A stretch of DNA of 9,746 nt, from NCBI GenBank assembly GCA_029288095.1, contig JARFPW010000198.1:1-9746 (forward strand). Reading direction: 5' to 3'. The position numbers were made by a program, and so were the translations under genes. The notes under the pieces were generated by a model. The model had not been told where the DNA came from and ran no database searches. It was given only the letters and a program-made list of their open reading frames with translations. This DNA comes from Gemmatimonadota bacterium (GTDB lineage Bacteria; Gemmatimonadota; Gemmatimonadetes; Palauibacterales; Palauibacteraceae). How positions within the stretch are numbered: the first letter of the stretch is position 1; every line of letters begins with the position of its first letter. Shown one piece after another: positions 1 through 5,740 of this stretch.

Positions 1-998
1 CCGCTGAACGTAATCTGCTCCAGGTTCTCGCCGTCCACACCGATCATCCACAGGTCGAATTCCCGACCGGCCGGATCGCCCATGTTGGACGAGAAGATGA
101 TTCTCTCTCCGGACGGATGGAAGTAGGGCCCGAAGTTGGCCGCACCATTGTCGGTCAACCGCACCTTGTTCGATCCGTCGGCATCCATCACCCAGATATC
201 CAGCTGCGAAGGGCGGATCAGGCCCTGGGAAAGCAACCGCGTGTAGTCAGCCGCCTCCTCTTCAGTGGCCGGTTGGGACGCTCGATACACGATCTTCGTC
301 CCGTCGGATGAGAAGAAGGGCCCGCCGTCGTAGCCGAGGGCGTCCGTCAGGCGCATTACGTCCGATCCGTCCGGGCGCATCTTGTAGATGTCCAGATCTC
401 CGTCACGCGTCGAGGTGAACACGATCCACTCTCCGTCACGGGACAGCGTCGCCTCGGCATCATAGCCCTCGGAGTCGGTCAGCTGAGCAAGGTTGCTCCC
501 GTCCAGATCGGACGCGAACACCTCGTAGGAGCTGTAGATGGCCCACACGTAACCCTGTGAGTGGTCGGGGTCAGCCGGACAGGCGTCGCCGGCCAGGTGC
601 GTCGAGGAGTACACCAGACGTTCGGTTCCCGGAACGAAATAGCCGCACGTTGTCCGCCCGGATCCCGTGCTGACGAGCCTCAGCTCGCTGCCGTCCGTCC
701 TCATCGTGAACTGCTGGTCACAACCGCCGTCACGAGGGGTCGCCTGGAAGATGAGCCATTGGTCGTCGGGCGAAAAATACGCCTCCGCGTTCTGCCCCCC
801 GAACGTCAATTGTCTCAGGTTGGCGAGATGTACCTCGCGCTCGTCCAACAACTGATCCGAAGGCACCGATCGAGTTTCGAACCCGGGGTCGGGCGCTGGG
901 GCGACTTCCGCCTCCTCCGCCGGCGCACATCCGACGAATCCGGCGACGACCAGCGTGACCACGAGGCCTCTATATCCGAACAATCTTATCCCCTTCAT
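1..998 (-). CDS. TolB-like PD40 repeat lipoprotein, C-terminus cut by window edge
   Basis: At least 332 codons read from an ATG at 998 down to base 1 with no stop, so the C-terminus lies outside the window. The N-terminus has a charged start (MKGIRLFGYR), a hydrophobic stretch and a lipobox-like FVGC with Cys24. Phe at -3 is uncommon but tolerable. The residue after Cys is Ala, not Asp, which fits outer-membrane sorting. The mature part carries repeated PD40 (WD40-like TolB) blades with units such as LTDSEGYDAEATLSRDGEW, DIYKMRPDGSD and WVMDADGSNKVRLTD. An approximately 20-residue helical-looking insert (TEEEAADYTRLLSQGL) interrupts two blades; similar inserts occur in related PD40 proteins I recall. 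These proteins are periplasmic-facing beta-propellers, often of unknown partner. The start overlaps the stop of the upstream nfu-like gene as ATGA (995-998), so translation is probably coupled. Family call strong; specific function unknown. Confidence 0.88.
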   Translation of the reverse strand, partial: MKGIRLFGYRGLVVTLVVAGFVGCAPAEEAEVAPAPDPGFETRSVPSDQLLDEREVHLANLRQLTFGGQNAEAYFSPDDQWLIFQATPRDGGCDQQFTMRTDGSELRLVSTGSGRTTCGYFVPGTERLVYSSTHLAGDACPADPDHSQGYVWAIYSSYEVFASDLDGSNLAQLTDSEGYDAEATLSRDGEWIVFTSTRDGDLDIYKMRPDGSDVMRLTDALGYDGGPFFSSDGTKIVYRASQPATEEEAADYTRLLSQGLIRPSQLDIWVMDADGSNKVRLTDNGAANFGPYFHPSGERIIFSSNMGDPAGREFDLWMIGVDGENLEQITFS

Positions 999-1270
999 CC
1001 GCCCAACTCCTCCTGTATCGACGTGCGAATCGGATCGACCAGGTCATCCCAGTCGGCCTCATCCGACTTCGTCACTGTTATGAAATTGTCCACCATGAAC
1101 AATGCGCGCACTCCGGCCACGGCAAACAGCCGCGATGCGAGCGAGTCATGTCGCGCCGACTCCGCATCAAAATATGTCCGACCCTGTTCGCCCAGTGCGC
1201 TGCGCTCAAGCACGAACTTCGCGGCATTGGGGTTGGGGGTCCCTTGAACTTGCACGGCAGGCACGGTCAT
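995..1270 (-). CDS. Stand-alone Nfu/NifU N-terminal domain protein
   Basis: A 91-residue protein. The ATG at 1270 is chosen because an AAGGAG sits 9 bases upstream; an ATG-led extension to 1360 exists but runs into the end of the aminotransferase gene and adds 30 residues with no family resemblance. The sequence matches the Nfu_N domain along its length: VQVQGTPNPNAAKFVL near the start and FAVAGVRALFMVDNFITVTK in the middle, then a DWDDL segment. In classic Nfu proteins this domain precedes a C-terminal CXXC domain that carries the Fe-S cluster. Here there is no cysteine at all, so the protein cannot hold a cluster by that route. Its role could be as a partner or regulator of Fe-S maturation (inference). 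The gene lies 52 bases after the aminotransferase and overlaps the PD40 lipoprotein start. A weak promoter (TTTCAA, 17-base spacer, TAGATT at 1320-1325) may lie over the aminotransferase stop, but co-transcription is equally likely. Confidence 0.85.
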   Translation of the reverse strand: MTVPAVQVQGTPNPNAAKFVLERSALGEQGRTYFDAESARHDSLASRLFAVAGVRALFMVDNFITVTKSDEADWDDLVDPIRTSIQEELGG

Positions 1271-1279
1271 GTACTCAGG

Positions 1280-1285
1280 CTCCTT
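1280..1285 (-). promoter_or_regulatory. Ribosome binding site deciding the nfu-like start
   Basis: Read on the minus strand this is AAGGAG, 9 bases before the ATG at 1270. It supports that start over the longer frame beginning at 1360. Confidence 0.7.
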
Positions 1286-1322
1286 CCGGCCTCGCGCATG
1301 GATCTTCTTACTGGCGAATAAT

Positions 1323-2663
1323 CTAGCCGACAGAGCCGGGGGTTGAAAGGAGGTCGTCAAGCAGTTCTGACGCGCGCTGGAGCAGCTCCTTGCTGATGGT
1401 CAGCGGAGGCGTCAGGGCGAGAACGTTGGACGAAGGCCCGTCAGCCAGAAGGATCCAGCCACGACCCAATGCCTGCACGACCACATCTCCGGCAAGCTGT
1501 GTCGCAGGCGCGCCCGTATCCGGATGAACGAGTTCCACTCCGAGCATCAATCCGCGACCCCGAATCTCGCGCACCATCGGATGTTTGGCCGCGAGGGCGA
1601 GCAGTTCCTCCCGCCATTGCGCGCCCAGCGCCGCGGCCCGTTCCGGAAGCTGCTTGCGACCGATCTCGTGGAGTGACGCCGTGGCGGCTGCGCAGGCCAG
1701 GGGATTCCCCAGAAACGTGGAAGTGTGGATCGCCTCGCCGGTCGATTCCGGCCATGCCGACATCACGTCCGGAGCGCCGAGACAGGCGGCGATCGGCAAC
1801 GAGCCCGAGAGGGCTTTGCCGAGACAGACGAGATCGGGCCTCACGTCCTCATGTTGGCTGGCGAACCAGGTTCCGGTCCTCCCGAGCCCCGTGTAGACCT
1901 CGTCCAGGATCAACAGAATGCCCCGGCGTCTGCACAACTCGGCCAGCCCGGGGAGGAAGCCCACGGGCGGCTCGACGATACCGCCGCGTCCCTGGATCGG
2001 CTCGATGACAACCGCGCCGACCCACAGGCCCTGATCGCGATCGAGAGCCGACTCGACAGCAGCCAGGCCGTCTTCCGCCGAACCGACCGGAAACGGGAGC
2101 CTCGTGATATGGGGGTTCAACTGGTCCTGAAACGGAATCCTGAAGTGCGCCCGGTCGGTGAGCGCAAGCGCACCGTACGTCAGCCCATGGTAGGCCCCGG
2201 TAAAGCATAGGATTCCGGGTTTTCCCGTCGCCAGGCGGGCTGTCTTCAGTCCCGCCTCGACTGCCTCGCTGCCCGAGTTGGTCAGGATGATGCGCGGGTC
2301 GGGCACCGGAGACCGCCTAGCCAGCGCTTCGAGCAACCGTAGCTTGGCCACCGGCGGATGAACGTCGCCAAGCCCGTGCATCTGCCGCGTCAGTTGTGTG
2401 CGGATCGCCGCCGCCACGCGACGGTTGCCGTGACCGGCCGCGGCCACGCCGAACCCGGCCGTCAGATCGACATAGCGGTTTCCATCAGGGTCCCACACGT
2501 TGCTGCCGCGCGCCTTCCGCCAGAAGATGGGGAATTCGTGCGACCTGAACGTGACGTTGCGGGACTCGACCCCTTCAAGCCGCCGCATCAGAGCGAGCGA
2601 CTGCCGTCCCGGAACCGGTCCGGATATCCTGGGAGGGAGATTACCCGCCGGTGAACTCTTCAT
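1323..2663 (-). CDS. Class III PLP-dependent aminotransferase (ArgD/GabT/ornithine family)
   Basis: 446 residues, normal for the fold type I class III aminotransferases. Visible landmarks are NSGSEAVE (129-136, phosphate-binding), AYHG (157-160, ring-stacking region), EPIQGRGG (221-228), LDEVYTGLGRTG (253-264, Asp254 pairing with the pyridine nitrogen), the cofactor Lys283 in LGKALSGS, HTSTFLGNPLACAAA (313-327) and the carboxylate-binding Arg370 in RGRGLMLGVEL. All key residues are intact, so it should be active, moving an amino group from an omega-amino or alpha-amino donor to 2-oxoglutarate. Substrate cannot be fixed from motifs: acetylornithine, ornithine and 4-aminobutyrate are all possible, and the nearby argGH operon mildly favours an arginine link. 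The ATG at 2663 lacks a Shine-Dalgarno sequence; a TANNNT box 6 bases upstream suggests a leaderless message. Met26 is an alternative start that would remove the variable N-terminal tail. Divergent from the SDR gene, 35 bases apart. Confidence 0.9.
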   Translation of the reverse strand: MKSSPAGNLPPRISGPVPGRQSLALMRRLEGVESRNVTFRSHEFPIFWRKARGSNVWDPDGNRYVDLTAGFGVAAAGHGNRRVAAAIRTQLTRQMHGLGDVHPPVAKLRLLEALARRSPVPDPRIILTNSGSEAVEAGLKTARLATGKPGILCFTGAYHGLTYGALALTDRAHFRIPFQDQLNPHITRLPFPVGSAEDGLAAVESALDRDQGLWVGAVVIEPIQGRGGIVEPPVGFLPGLAELCRRRGILLILDEVYTGLGRTGTWFASQHEDVRPDLVCLGKALSGSLPIAACLGAPDVMSAWPESTGEAIHTSTFLGNPLACAAATASLHEIGRKQLPERAAALGAQWREELLALAAKHPMVREIRGRGLMLGVELVHPDTGAPATQLAGDVVVQALGRGWILLADGPSSNVLALTPPLTISKELLQRASELLDDLLSTPGSVG

Positions 2664-2669
2664 CGCGTC

Positions 2670-2675
2670 AGGCTA
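2670..2675 (-). promoter_or_regulatory. Candidate -10 box for leaderless aminotransferase transcript
   Basis: On the minus strand the bases read TAGCCT, fitting TANNNT, followed by 6 bases (GACGCG) and the ATG at 2663. No purine-rich ribosome binding site lies between. I see no convincing -35. This layout is the one known for leaderless genes in other bacteria; here it is inference from spacing alone. Confidence 0.35.
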
Positions 2676-2685
2676 ACCCGAACAC

Positions 2686-2691
2686 GAAGGA
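2686..2691 (+). promoter_or_regulatory. Ribosome binding site deciding the SDR start
   Basis: GAAGGA, 7 bases before the GTG at 2699. It supports this GTG over the in-frame GTG at 2651, which would overlap the divergent aminotransferase gene and add 16 residues outside the Rossmann fold. Confidence 0.7.
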
Positions 2692-2698
2692 CAGGCAC

Positions 2699-3415
2699 GT
2701 GGTTGAAGGAAAAGTCGTGATGATCTCCGGAGGCTCCAGGGGACTCGGTGCGGCTCTGGCCCGCCGACTCGCGGGGGAGGGAGCTTCCGTATCCCTGTGT
2801 TCTCGGGGTAGTGAAAGCCTCGACGACCTGGCCGGTGAATTGATCTCCTCGGGACATGATGTGCTCGCCACGTCCGCCGATGTCGCCTCCGAATCCGATG
2901 TGGCGAACTGGGTGACGGCCACCCTCGACAGGTTCGGCCGCGTGGATTCGCTCATCAACAATGCCTCGATGCTCGGACCACGGTGCCCGATCGAAACATA
3001 TCCGCCCGACGCCTGGCGCTCCGTATTGAGCGTCAATCTCACCGGCGCCTTTCTGTGTGCCCGTGCGGTGATCCCGTCGTTGCGCGAATCCCGCGGAGGC
3101 ATGGTGCACGTCTCTTCCGGCGTGGGGGACCACGGGAGACCATTCTGGGGAGCATACAGTGCGTCCAAGAACGGGCTGGAAGCGTTGTCGGAGATGCTGG
3201 CCGGCGAATTGGCGGACGACGGCATTCGCTCGAACGCCGTCGACCCTGGAAAGATGCGCACGGAGATGAGAGCCGCGGCGTATCCGGACGAAGATCCGAT
3301 GACGCTGCCGATGCCGAGGGACGTGACGGACGTGTTCGCATATCTCGTGTCTGACGCAGGCAGGGCGGTGACCGGCCAACGGTTCCGGGCACAGGAATTC
3401 GTCCTGCCCGGCTGA
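2699..3415 (+). CDS. Short-chain dehydrogenase/reductase (classical SDR)
   Basis: 238 residues from the GTG at 2699, a typical classical SDR length. The nucleotide-binding glycine motif is GGSRGLG (11-17), with Gly in place of the usual Thr at its first position. Arg14 in the loop and the SR pair at 35-36 hint at NADP(H) preference. Further landmarks are AD-V (60-62), NNAS (87-90, normally NNAG), Asn113, Ser140, and the catalytic Tyr153-x-x-x-Lys157 in YSASK. The Asn-Ser-Tyr-Lys set is complete, so it should be an active oxidoreductase of an alcohol or keto group. The substrate is not identifiable; FabG-like and sugar or xenobiotic SDRs are all possible. The proline/methionine-rich stretch after PGKMRTEM (near 200-215) is the substrate lid. 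The C-terminus (QRFRAQEFVLPG) lacks the GxxxxVDGG form usual in FabG. Divergent from the aminotransferase and ends 3 bases from the convergent zinc-ribbon gene. Confidence 0.9.
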   Translation: MVEGKVVMISGGSRGLGAALARRLAGEGASVSLCSRGSESLDDLAGELISSGHDVLATSADVASESDVANWVTATLDRFGRVDSLINNASMLGPRCPIETYPPDAWRSVLSVNLTGAFLCARAVIPSLRESRGGMVHVSSGVGDHGRPFWGAYSASKNGLEALSEMLAGELADDGIRSNAVDPGKMRTEMRAAAYPDEDPMTLPMPRDVTDVFAYLVSDAGRAVTGQRFRAQEFVLPG

Positions 3416-3418
3416 CGG

Positions 3419-3658
3419 CTACCAGTCGTAGACGGTCCAGGCACCGCAGTCCTCCGATGAGCACACCAGGCGCACCCGGAACGGGGACCCGCCACCCCGG
3501 GGAGCCGGGTGCTTTTCGACATGGCGGGTCATCGCCGAGTCGCACTCGGGACATGGTGGTTCACCGCCGGGAATCGGCTTGCTCCGATCCGTAGCCTCGA
3601 CGGCCGCGGCGCGATCGGGACCGAGCAGCTTGCCGGCCGTTTCGTCCTTGTTGCTCAT
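3419..3658 (-). CDS. Small zinc-ribbon-like protein, unknown function
   Basis: 79 residues from the ATG at 3658; a TTG two codons further upstream is less likely. The N-terminal third is polar and probably disordered. The C-terminal part holds CPEC (Cys36, Cys39) and, after an approximately 26-residue basic and glycine-rich loop, C-S-S-E-D-C-G (Cys66, Cys71), ending in WTVYDW. Two cysteine pairs at this spacing fit a single zinc ribbon. I do not recognise a named family. The protein could bind nucleic acid or act as a small adaptor, but nothing shows which. The gene is divergent from the DUF3566-like/argGH operon over a 29-base gap and convergent with the SDR gene. It has no Shine-Dalgarno sequence, but a TATCGT box lies 6 bases before the ATG. 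Reality of the gene is supported by the cysteine pattern and tidy fit between neighbours. Confidence 0.65.
   Translation of the reverse strand: MSNKDETAGKLLGPDRAAAVEATDRSKPIPGGEPPCPECDSAMTRHVEKHPAPRGGGSPFRVRLVCSSEDCGAWTVYDW
3493..3516 (+). terminator. Possible intrinsic terminator for the SDR gene, inside the opposing gene
   Basis: CACCCCGG (3493-3500) pairs with CCGGGTG (3505-3511) with one bulged C, around a GGAG loop, followed by C and four T. It lies about 78 bases past the SDR stop, inside the zinc-ribbon gene on the other strand. The T-run is short and the region is GC-rich by coding need, so this is tentative. Confidence 0.3.
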
Positions 3659-3680
3659 GCGCAAACGATACCGCTATGCT
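3651..3680 (+). promoter_or_regulatory. Candidate promoter of the DUF3566-like/DUF2203/argGH operon
   Basis: TTGCTC (3651-3656), an 18-base spacer, then TATGCT (3675-3680). Seven bases later comes the ATG at 3688, so transcription would start at or next to the A of the start codon. No Shine-Dalgarno sequence precedes that ATG. The -35 overlaps the start codon of the divergent zinc-ribbon gene. Box quality is moderate. Confidence 0.4.
3665..3670 (-). promoter_or_regulatory. Candidate -10 box of the zinc-ribbon gene
   Basis: On the minus strand this is TATCGT, 6 bases before the ATG at 3658, with no ribosome binding site between. I see no good -35 box. It interlocks with the plus-strand promoter in the same gap. 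Confidence 0.3.
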
Positions 3681-3687
3681 GTGCCAT

Positions 3688-4038
3688 ATGCATCTACAGA
3701 TCAGGCGGATCAGCACTTCCTCTGCCTTTCTGGTCGGGATGGCGTTGCACGGTCTCATCGGCTTCCTCGTGGGAATCGGCCTGGCAGTGGTGGCCGGCCT
3801 GGACGTGCCCGCCGGGACCGAGCCGAGCATCGTCGAGCGACTCGGGGCCTGGGCCATCGTGGTCGTGCCATTTGTGTATGGAGTAGCCGGCGGACTGCTG
3901 ACGGCGATCGCGGCGGCCCTGTATAACGCCGTTGCCGCTGTGGTCGGAGGAATCCGTGTCGAGATGAGGAGCGTCCGCCGAACCAGAGCAGATCGTCCCG
4001 AGAAATCCGTGAATCCAAACAGCGCCGAGGAGGCATGA
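3688..4038 (+). CDS. Two-helix membrane protein, DUF3566-like
   Basis: 116 residues from the ATG at 3688; an ATG four codons upstream (3676) overlaps the putative -10 box and is less favoured. A short basic head (HLQIRRIS) precedes one hydrophobic helix at about 13-38. A short polar loop with GTEPS and ER follows, then a second long hydrophobic segment at about 52-86 that may bend at Pro61. It ends in YNAVAAVVGGIRVEM (79-93) and a basic, polar tail. The YN-(x)6-GGI-x-V ending and the two-helix plan resemble DUF3566 membrane proteins, whose biochemical role is not established to my knowledge. It should sit in the inner membrane. Its stop overlaps the DUF2203 start as ATGA (4035-4038), making it the first gene of the argGH operon. 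Membrane nature is clear from sequence; the family assignment is from memory of the pattern. Confidence 0.75.
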   Translation: MHLQIRRISTSSAFLVGMALHGLIGFLVGIGLAVVAGLDVPAGTEPSIVERLGAWAIVVVPFVYGVAGGLLTAIAAALYNAVAAVVGGIRVEMRSVRRTRADRPEKSVNPNSAEEA

Positions 4039-4469
4039 CACAGACCGTCGTCGACCGCTTGTTTCAGCAGGAAGAGGCGACCGCAACCCTGCCTCTCGTG
4101 CGACGCATCGTTGCCGATATCCGGCAGGACAACGCCGCGCTCGAGGCTGTTCTGCCTCGACTGAAGGAGGCCCGTATTCGCTCCCGGCGGGACGGAGCCG
4201 ACGCCCCGGGACTGGATGACCTCAGGCTCGAAGTAGCAGAGATCACTACCCGCTTCGAGGGATACCTGGGTGAGCTCGCCCAGATCGGCTGTCTGTACAG
4301 GGGCTCGAGCGGCCATATCGATTTCCGATCCGAGGAGCACGGGCAGCCCGTATTCCTCTGCTGGTCGCCTGAGGACCTATCCGTCGGCTGGAGTCATCCG
4401 CTCGGATCGGACTGCCGGCACCGCACGCCCATCACGGATGAAGCCATCCTGCCACTGGTCGGATCGTGA
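4035..4469 (+). CDS. DUF2203 family protein
   Basis: 144 residues. The N-terminal half is helical: FQQEEATATLPLVRRIVADIR (10-30) matches the FT-x-EEAN-x-LLP opening of DUF2203, followed by charged helices to about residue 84. The C-terminal half carries the family's conserved motifs: IGC (84-86), GHIDF (93-97), VFLCW (106-110), GWSH (118-121) and a Gly/Arg-rich close ending RTPI (130-133). The function of DUF2203 is unknown; soluble and cytoplasmic by appearance. The family usually has a Lys after the GC, which is Leu here, and YWH becomes GWSH, so this is a somewhat divergent member. The ATG at 4035 overlaps the upstream stop; a GAGGAGG lies only 1 base before it, closer than usual, so coupling to the upstream gene probably matters. 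Its stop overlaps the argG start as GTGA (4466-4469). Confidence 0.88.
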   Translation: MTQTVVDRLFQQEEATATLPLVRRIVADIRQDNAALEAVLPRLKEARIRSRRDGADAPGLDDLRLEVAEITTRFEGYLGELAQIGCLYRGSSGHIDFRSEEHGQPVFLCWSPEDLSVGWSHPLGSDCRHRTPITDEAILPLVGS

Positions 4470-5740
4470 GTACCGGGGAGGTCCGGAGGGTCGCCCTGGC
4501 GTTCTCAGGCGGTCTCGACACGTCGGTAGCCGTGCCCTGGCTCAAGGAGACGTACGGAGCGGAAGTAGTGTGTGTCGTGGTCGACGTCGGACAGGGGGGT
4601 GAGGACCTCCACGAAATCGAGGACCGCGCCCGAGCCGCCGGCGCCGAATCCTGCCATGTGGTGGACGTGCGTGCCGAATTCGTCGAGGACTTCGTCTGGC
4701 CGACGCTGCGGGCCGGGGCAGTGTACGGACGAAAGTACCTGCTTGGCACGGCCATGGCCCGCCCGTTGATCGCCCGCGAAGTCGTTCGCGCGGCCCGCCG
4801 TGAGAACTGCGACGCGCTCGCCCACGGATGCACGGGAAAGGGCAACGACCAGGTCAGATTCGAACTCACCTTCGGCCGGCTGGCACCCGATCTGACGGTC
4901 ATCGCCCCCTGGCGGGAGTGGGCCATCCGGGGCCGCGCCGATGCCGAGGCGTACGGAGAGGCCGTTGGCGTTCCGCTACCGCCGCCAAAGGCGAGCGTGT
5001 ACTCACGCGATCGCAACGTCTGGCACGTATCTCATGAGGGTGGCCCCCTGGAGAATCCGGCCAACGCGCCGGCAGCCGACATGTTCCTGCTGACGGTGGA
5101 CCCGTCGGAGGCGCCGGCCGAGGGGGAACGGGTAGAGGTCACTTTCGAGGCGGGTACGCCGGTAGGGGTCAACGGCCGGACGCTACCCGCCCTGGAGCTC
5201 CTCGAGACTCTGAACGACATCGGAGGTCGCCACGGGATCGGCCGCGTGGACCTGATCGAGGACCGGATCGTGGGCCTGAAGTCGCGCGGTGTATATGAGA
5301 CGCCCGGGGGCACTCTGCTCCATGCGGCCCACAACGAACTCGAGCAGTTCGTCCTGGACCGCCGCACGCTGGAGCTCAAAGATGCCGCGGCTCTGCGATA
5401 CGCGACTCTCGTCTATGAGGGTCGCTGGTGGGGCACGGAGAAGAAGGCGCTCGATGCGCTCATCGGCGTGACCCAGGAGCGGGTTACCGGTTCGATAGCG
5501 CTCCGTGTATGCCGGGGGACCGTCGCCGTAGCGGCCAGGGAGAGCGCGATGGGTCTCTATGCCGAGGAATATGCCACGTTCGAGGCGAGCGACCTCTACG
5601 ACCATTCGGACGCCACGGGGTTCATCCGCCTGTTTGGACTGTCGTATCGCATTCAGGGACACGGAGATCTTATTCCGGTCGAACCGCCGTCCGAGAAGGC
5701 GGCCGCCGGCTCCCTGCCCGAAGGCGACTGGCTGGACTGA
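4466..5740 (+). CDS. argG: Argininosuccinate synthase
   Basis: 424 residues. Joins citrulline and aspartate using ATP to form argininosuccinate, the penultimate step of arginine synthesis, in the cytoplasm. The ATP pyrophosphatase P-loop SGGLDTS is at 14-20, followed by the VVVDVGQGGED region. ALAHGCTGKGNDQVRF (GKGNDQVRF at 124-132) is the citrulline/aspartate-binding signature. YSRDRNVWHVSHEGGPLE and YDHSDATGFI match conserved blocks of the synthase domain. All expected catalytic motifs are present. Length is slightly above the common 400 because of a short N-terminal lead and a C-terminal tail rich in Pro, Glu and Ala. The GTG start overlaps the DUF2203 stop, and no strong ribosome binding site is seen, so translation is probably by re-initiation. 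No ArgR-type AT-rich operator is visible upstream of the operon. The stop shares its A with the argH ATG. Confidence 0.97.
   Translation: MSTGEVRRVALAFSGGLDTSVAVPWLKETYGAEVVCVVVDVGQGGEDLHEIEDRARAAGAESCHVVDVRAEFVEDFVWPTLRAGAVYGRKYLLGTAMARPLIAREVVRAARRENCDALAHGCTGKGNDQVRFELTFGRLAPDLTVIAPWREWAIRGRADAEAYGEAVGVPLPPPKASVYSRDRNVWHVSHEGGPLENPANAPAADMFLLTVDPSEAPAEGERVEVTFEAGTPVGVNGRTLPALELLETLNDIGGRHGIGRVDLIEDRIVGLKSRGVYETPGGTLLHAAHNELEQFVLDRRTLELKDAAALRYATLVYEGRWWGTEKKALDALIGVTQERVTGSIALRVCRGTVAVAARESAMGLYAEEYATFEASDLYDHSDATGFIRLFGLSYRIQGHGDLIPVEPPSEKAAAGSLPEGDWLD

Noticed and set aside
561..1247. A 228-codon plus-strand frame.
   Set aside because: Lies over the PD40 lipoprotein and Nfu_N genes, both supported by family motifs on the minus strand.
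1346..1354. AAAGGAGGT on the plus strand, ACCTCCTTT on the minus, like the 3' end of 16S rRNA.
   Set aside because: It lies in aminotransferase codons (Asp-Leu-Leu-Ser), no rRNA sequence surrounds it, and no plus-strand gene follows.
2668..3522. A 284-codon open frame on the minus strand opposite the SDR gene.
   Set aside because: Covers a clear SDR and overlaps three real genes; Ser/Arg/Pro-rich with no recognisable domain.
3640..3690. Search for an ArgR operator ahead of the arg operon.
   Set aside because: No AT-rich imperfect palindrome of the ARG-box type is present.
5428..5739. An in-frame extension of argH by 104 codons into argG.
   Set aside because: The family N-terminus (LWGGRFAEG) follows the ATG at 5740, and the upstream part is argG read out of frame.
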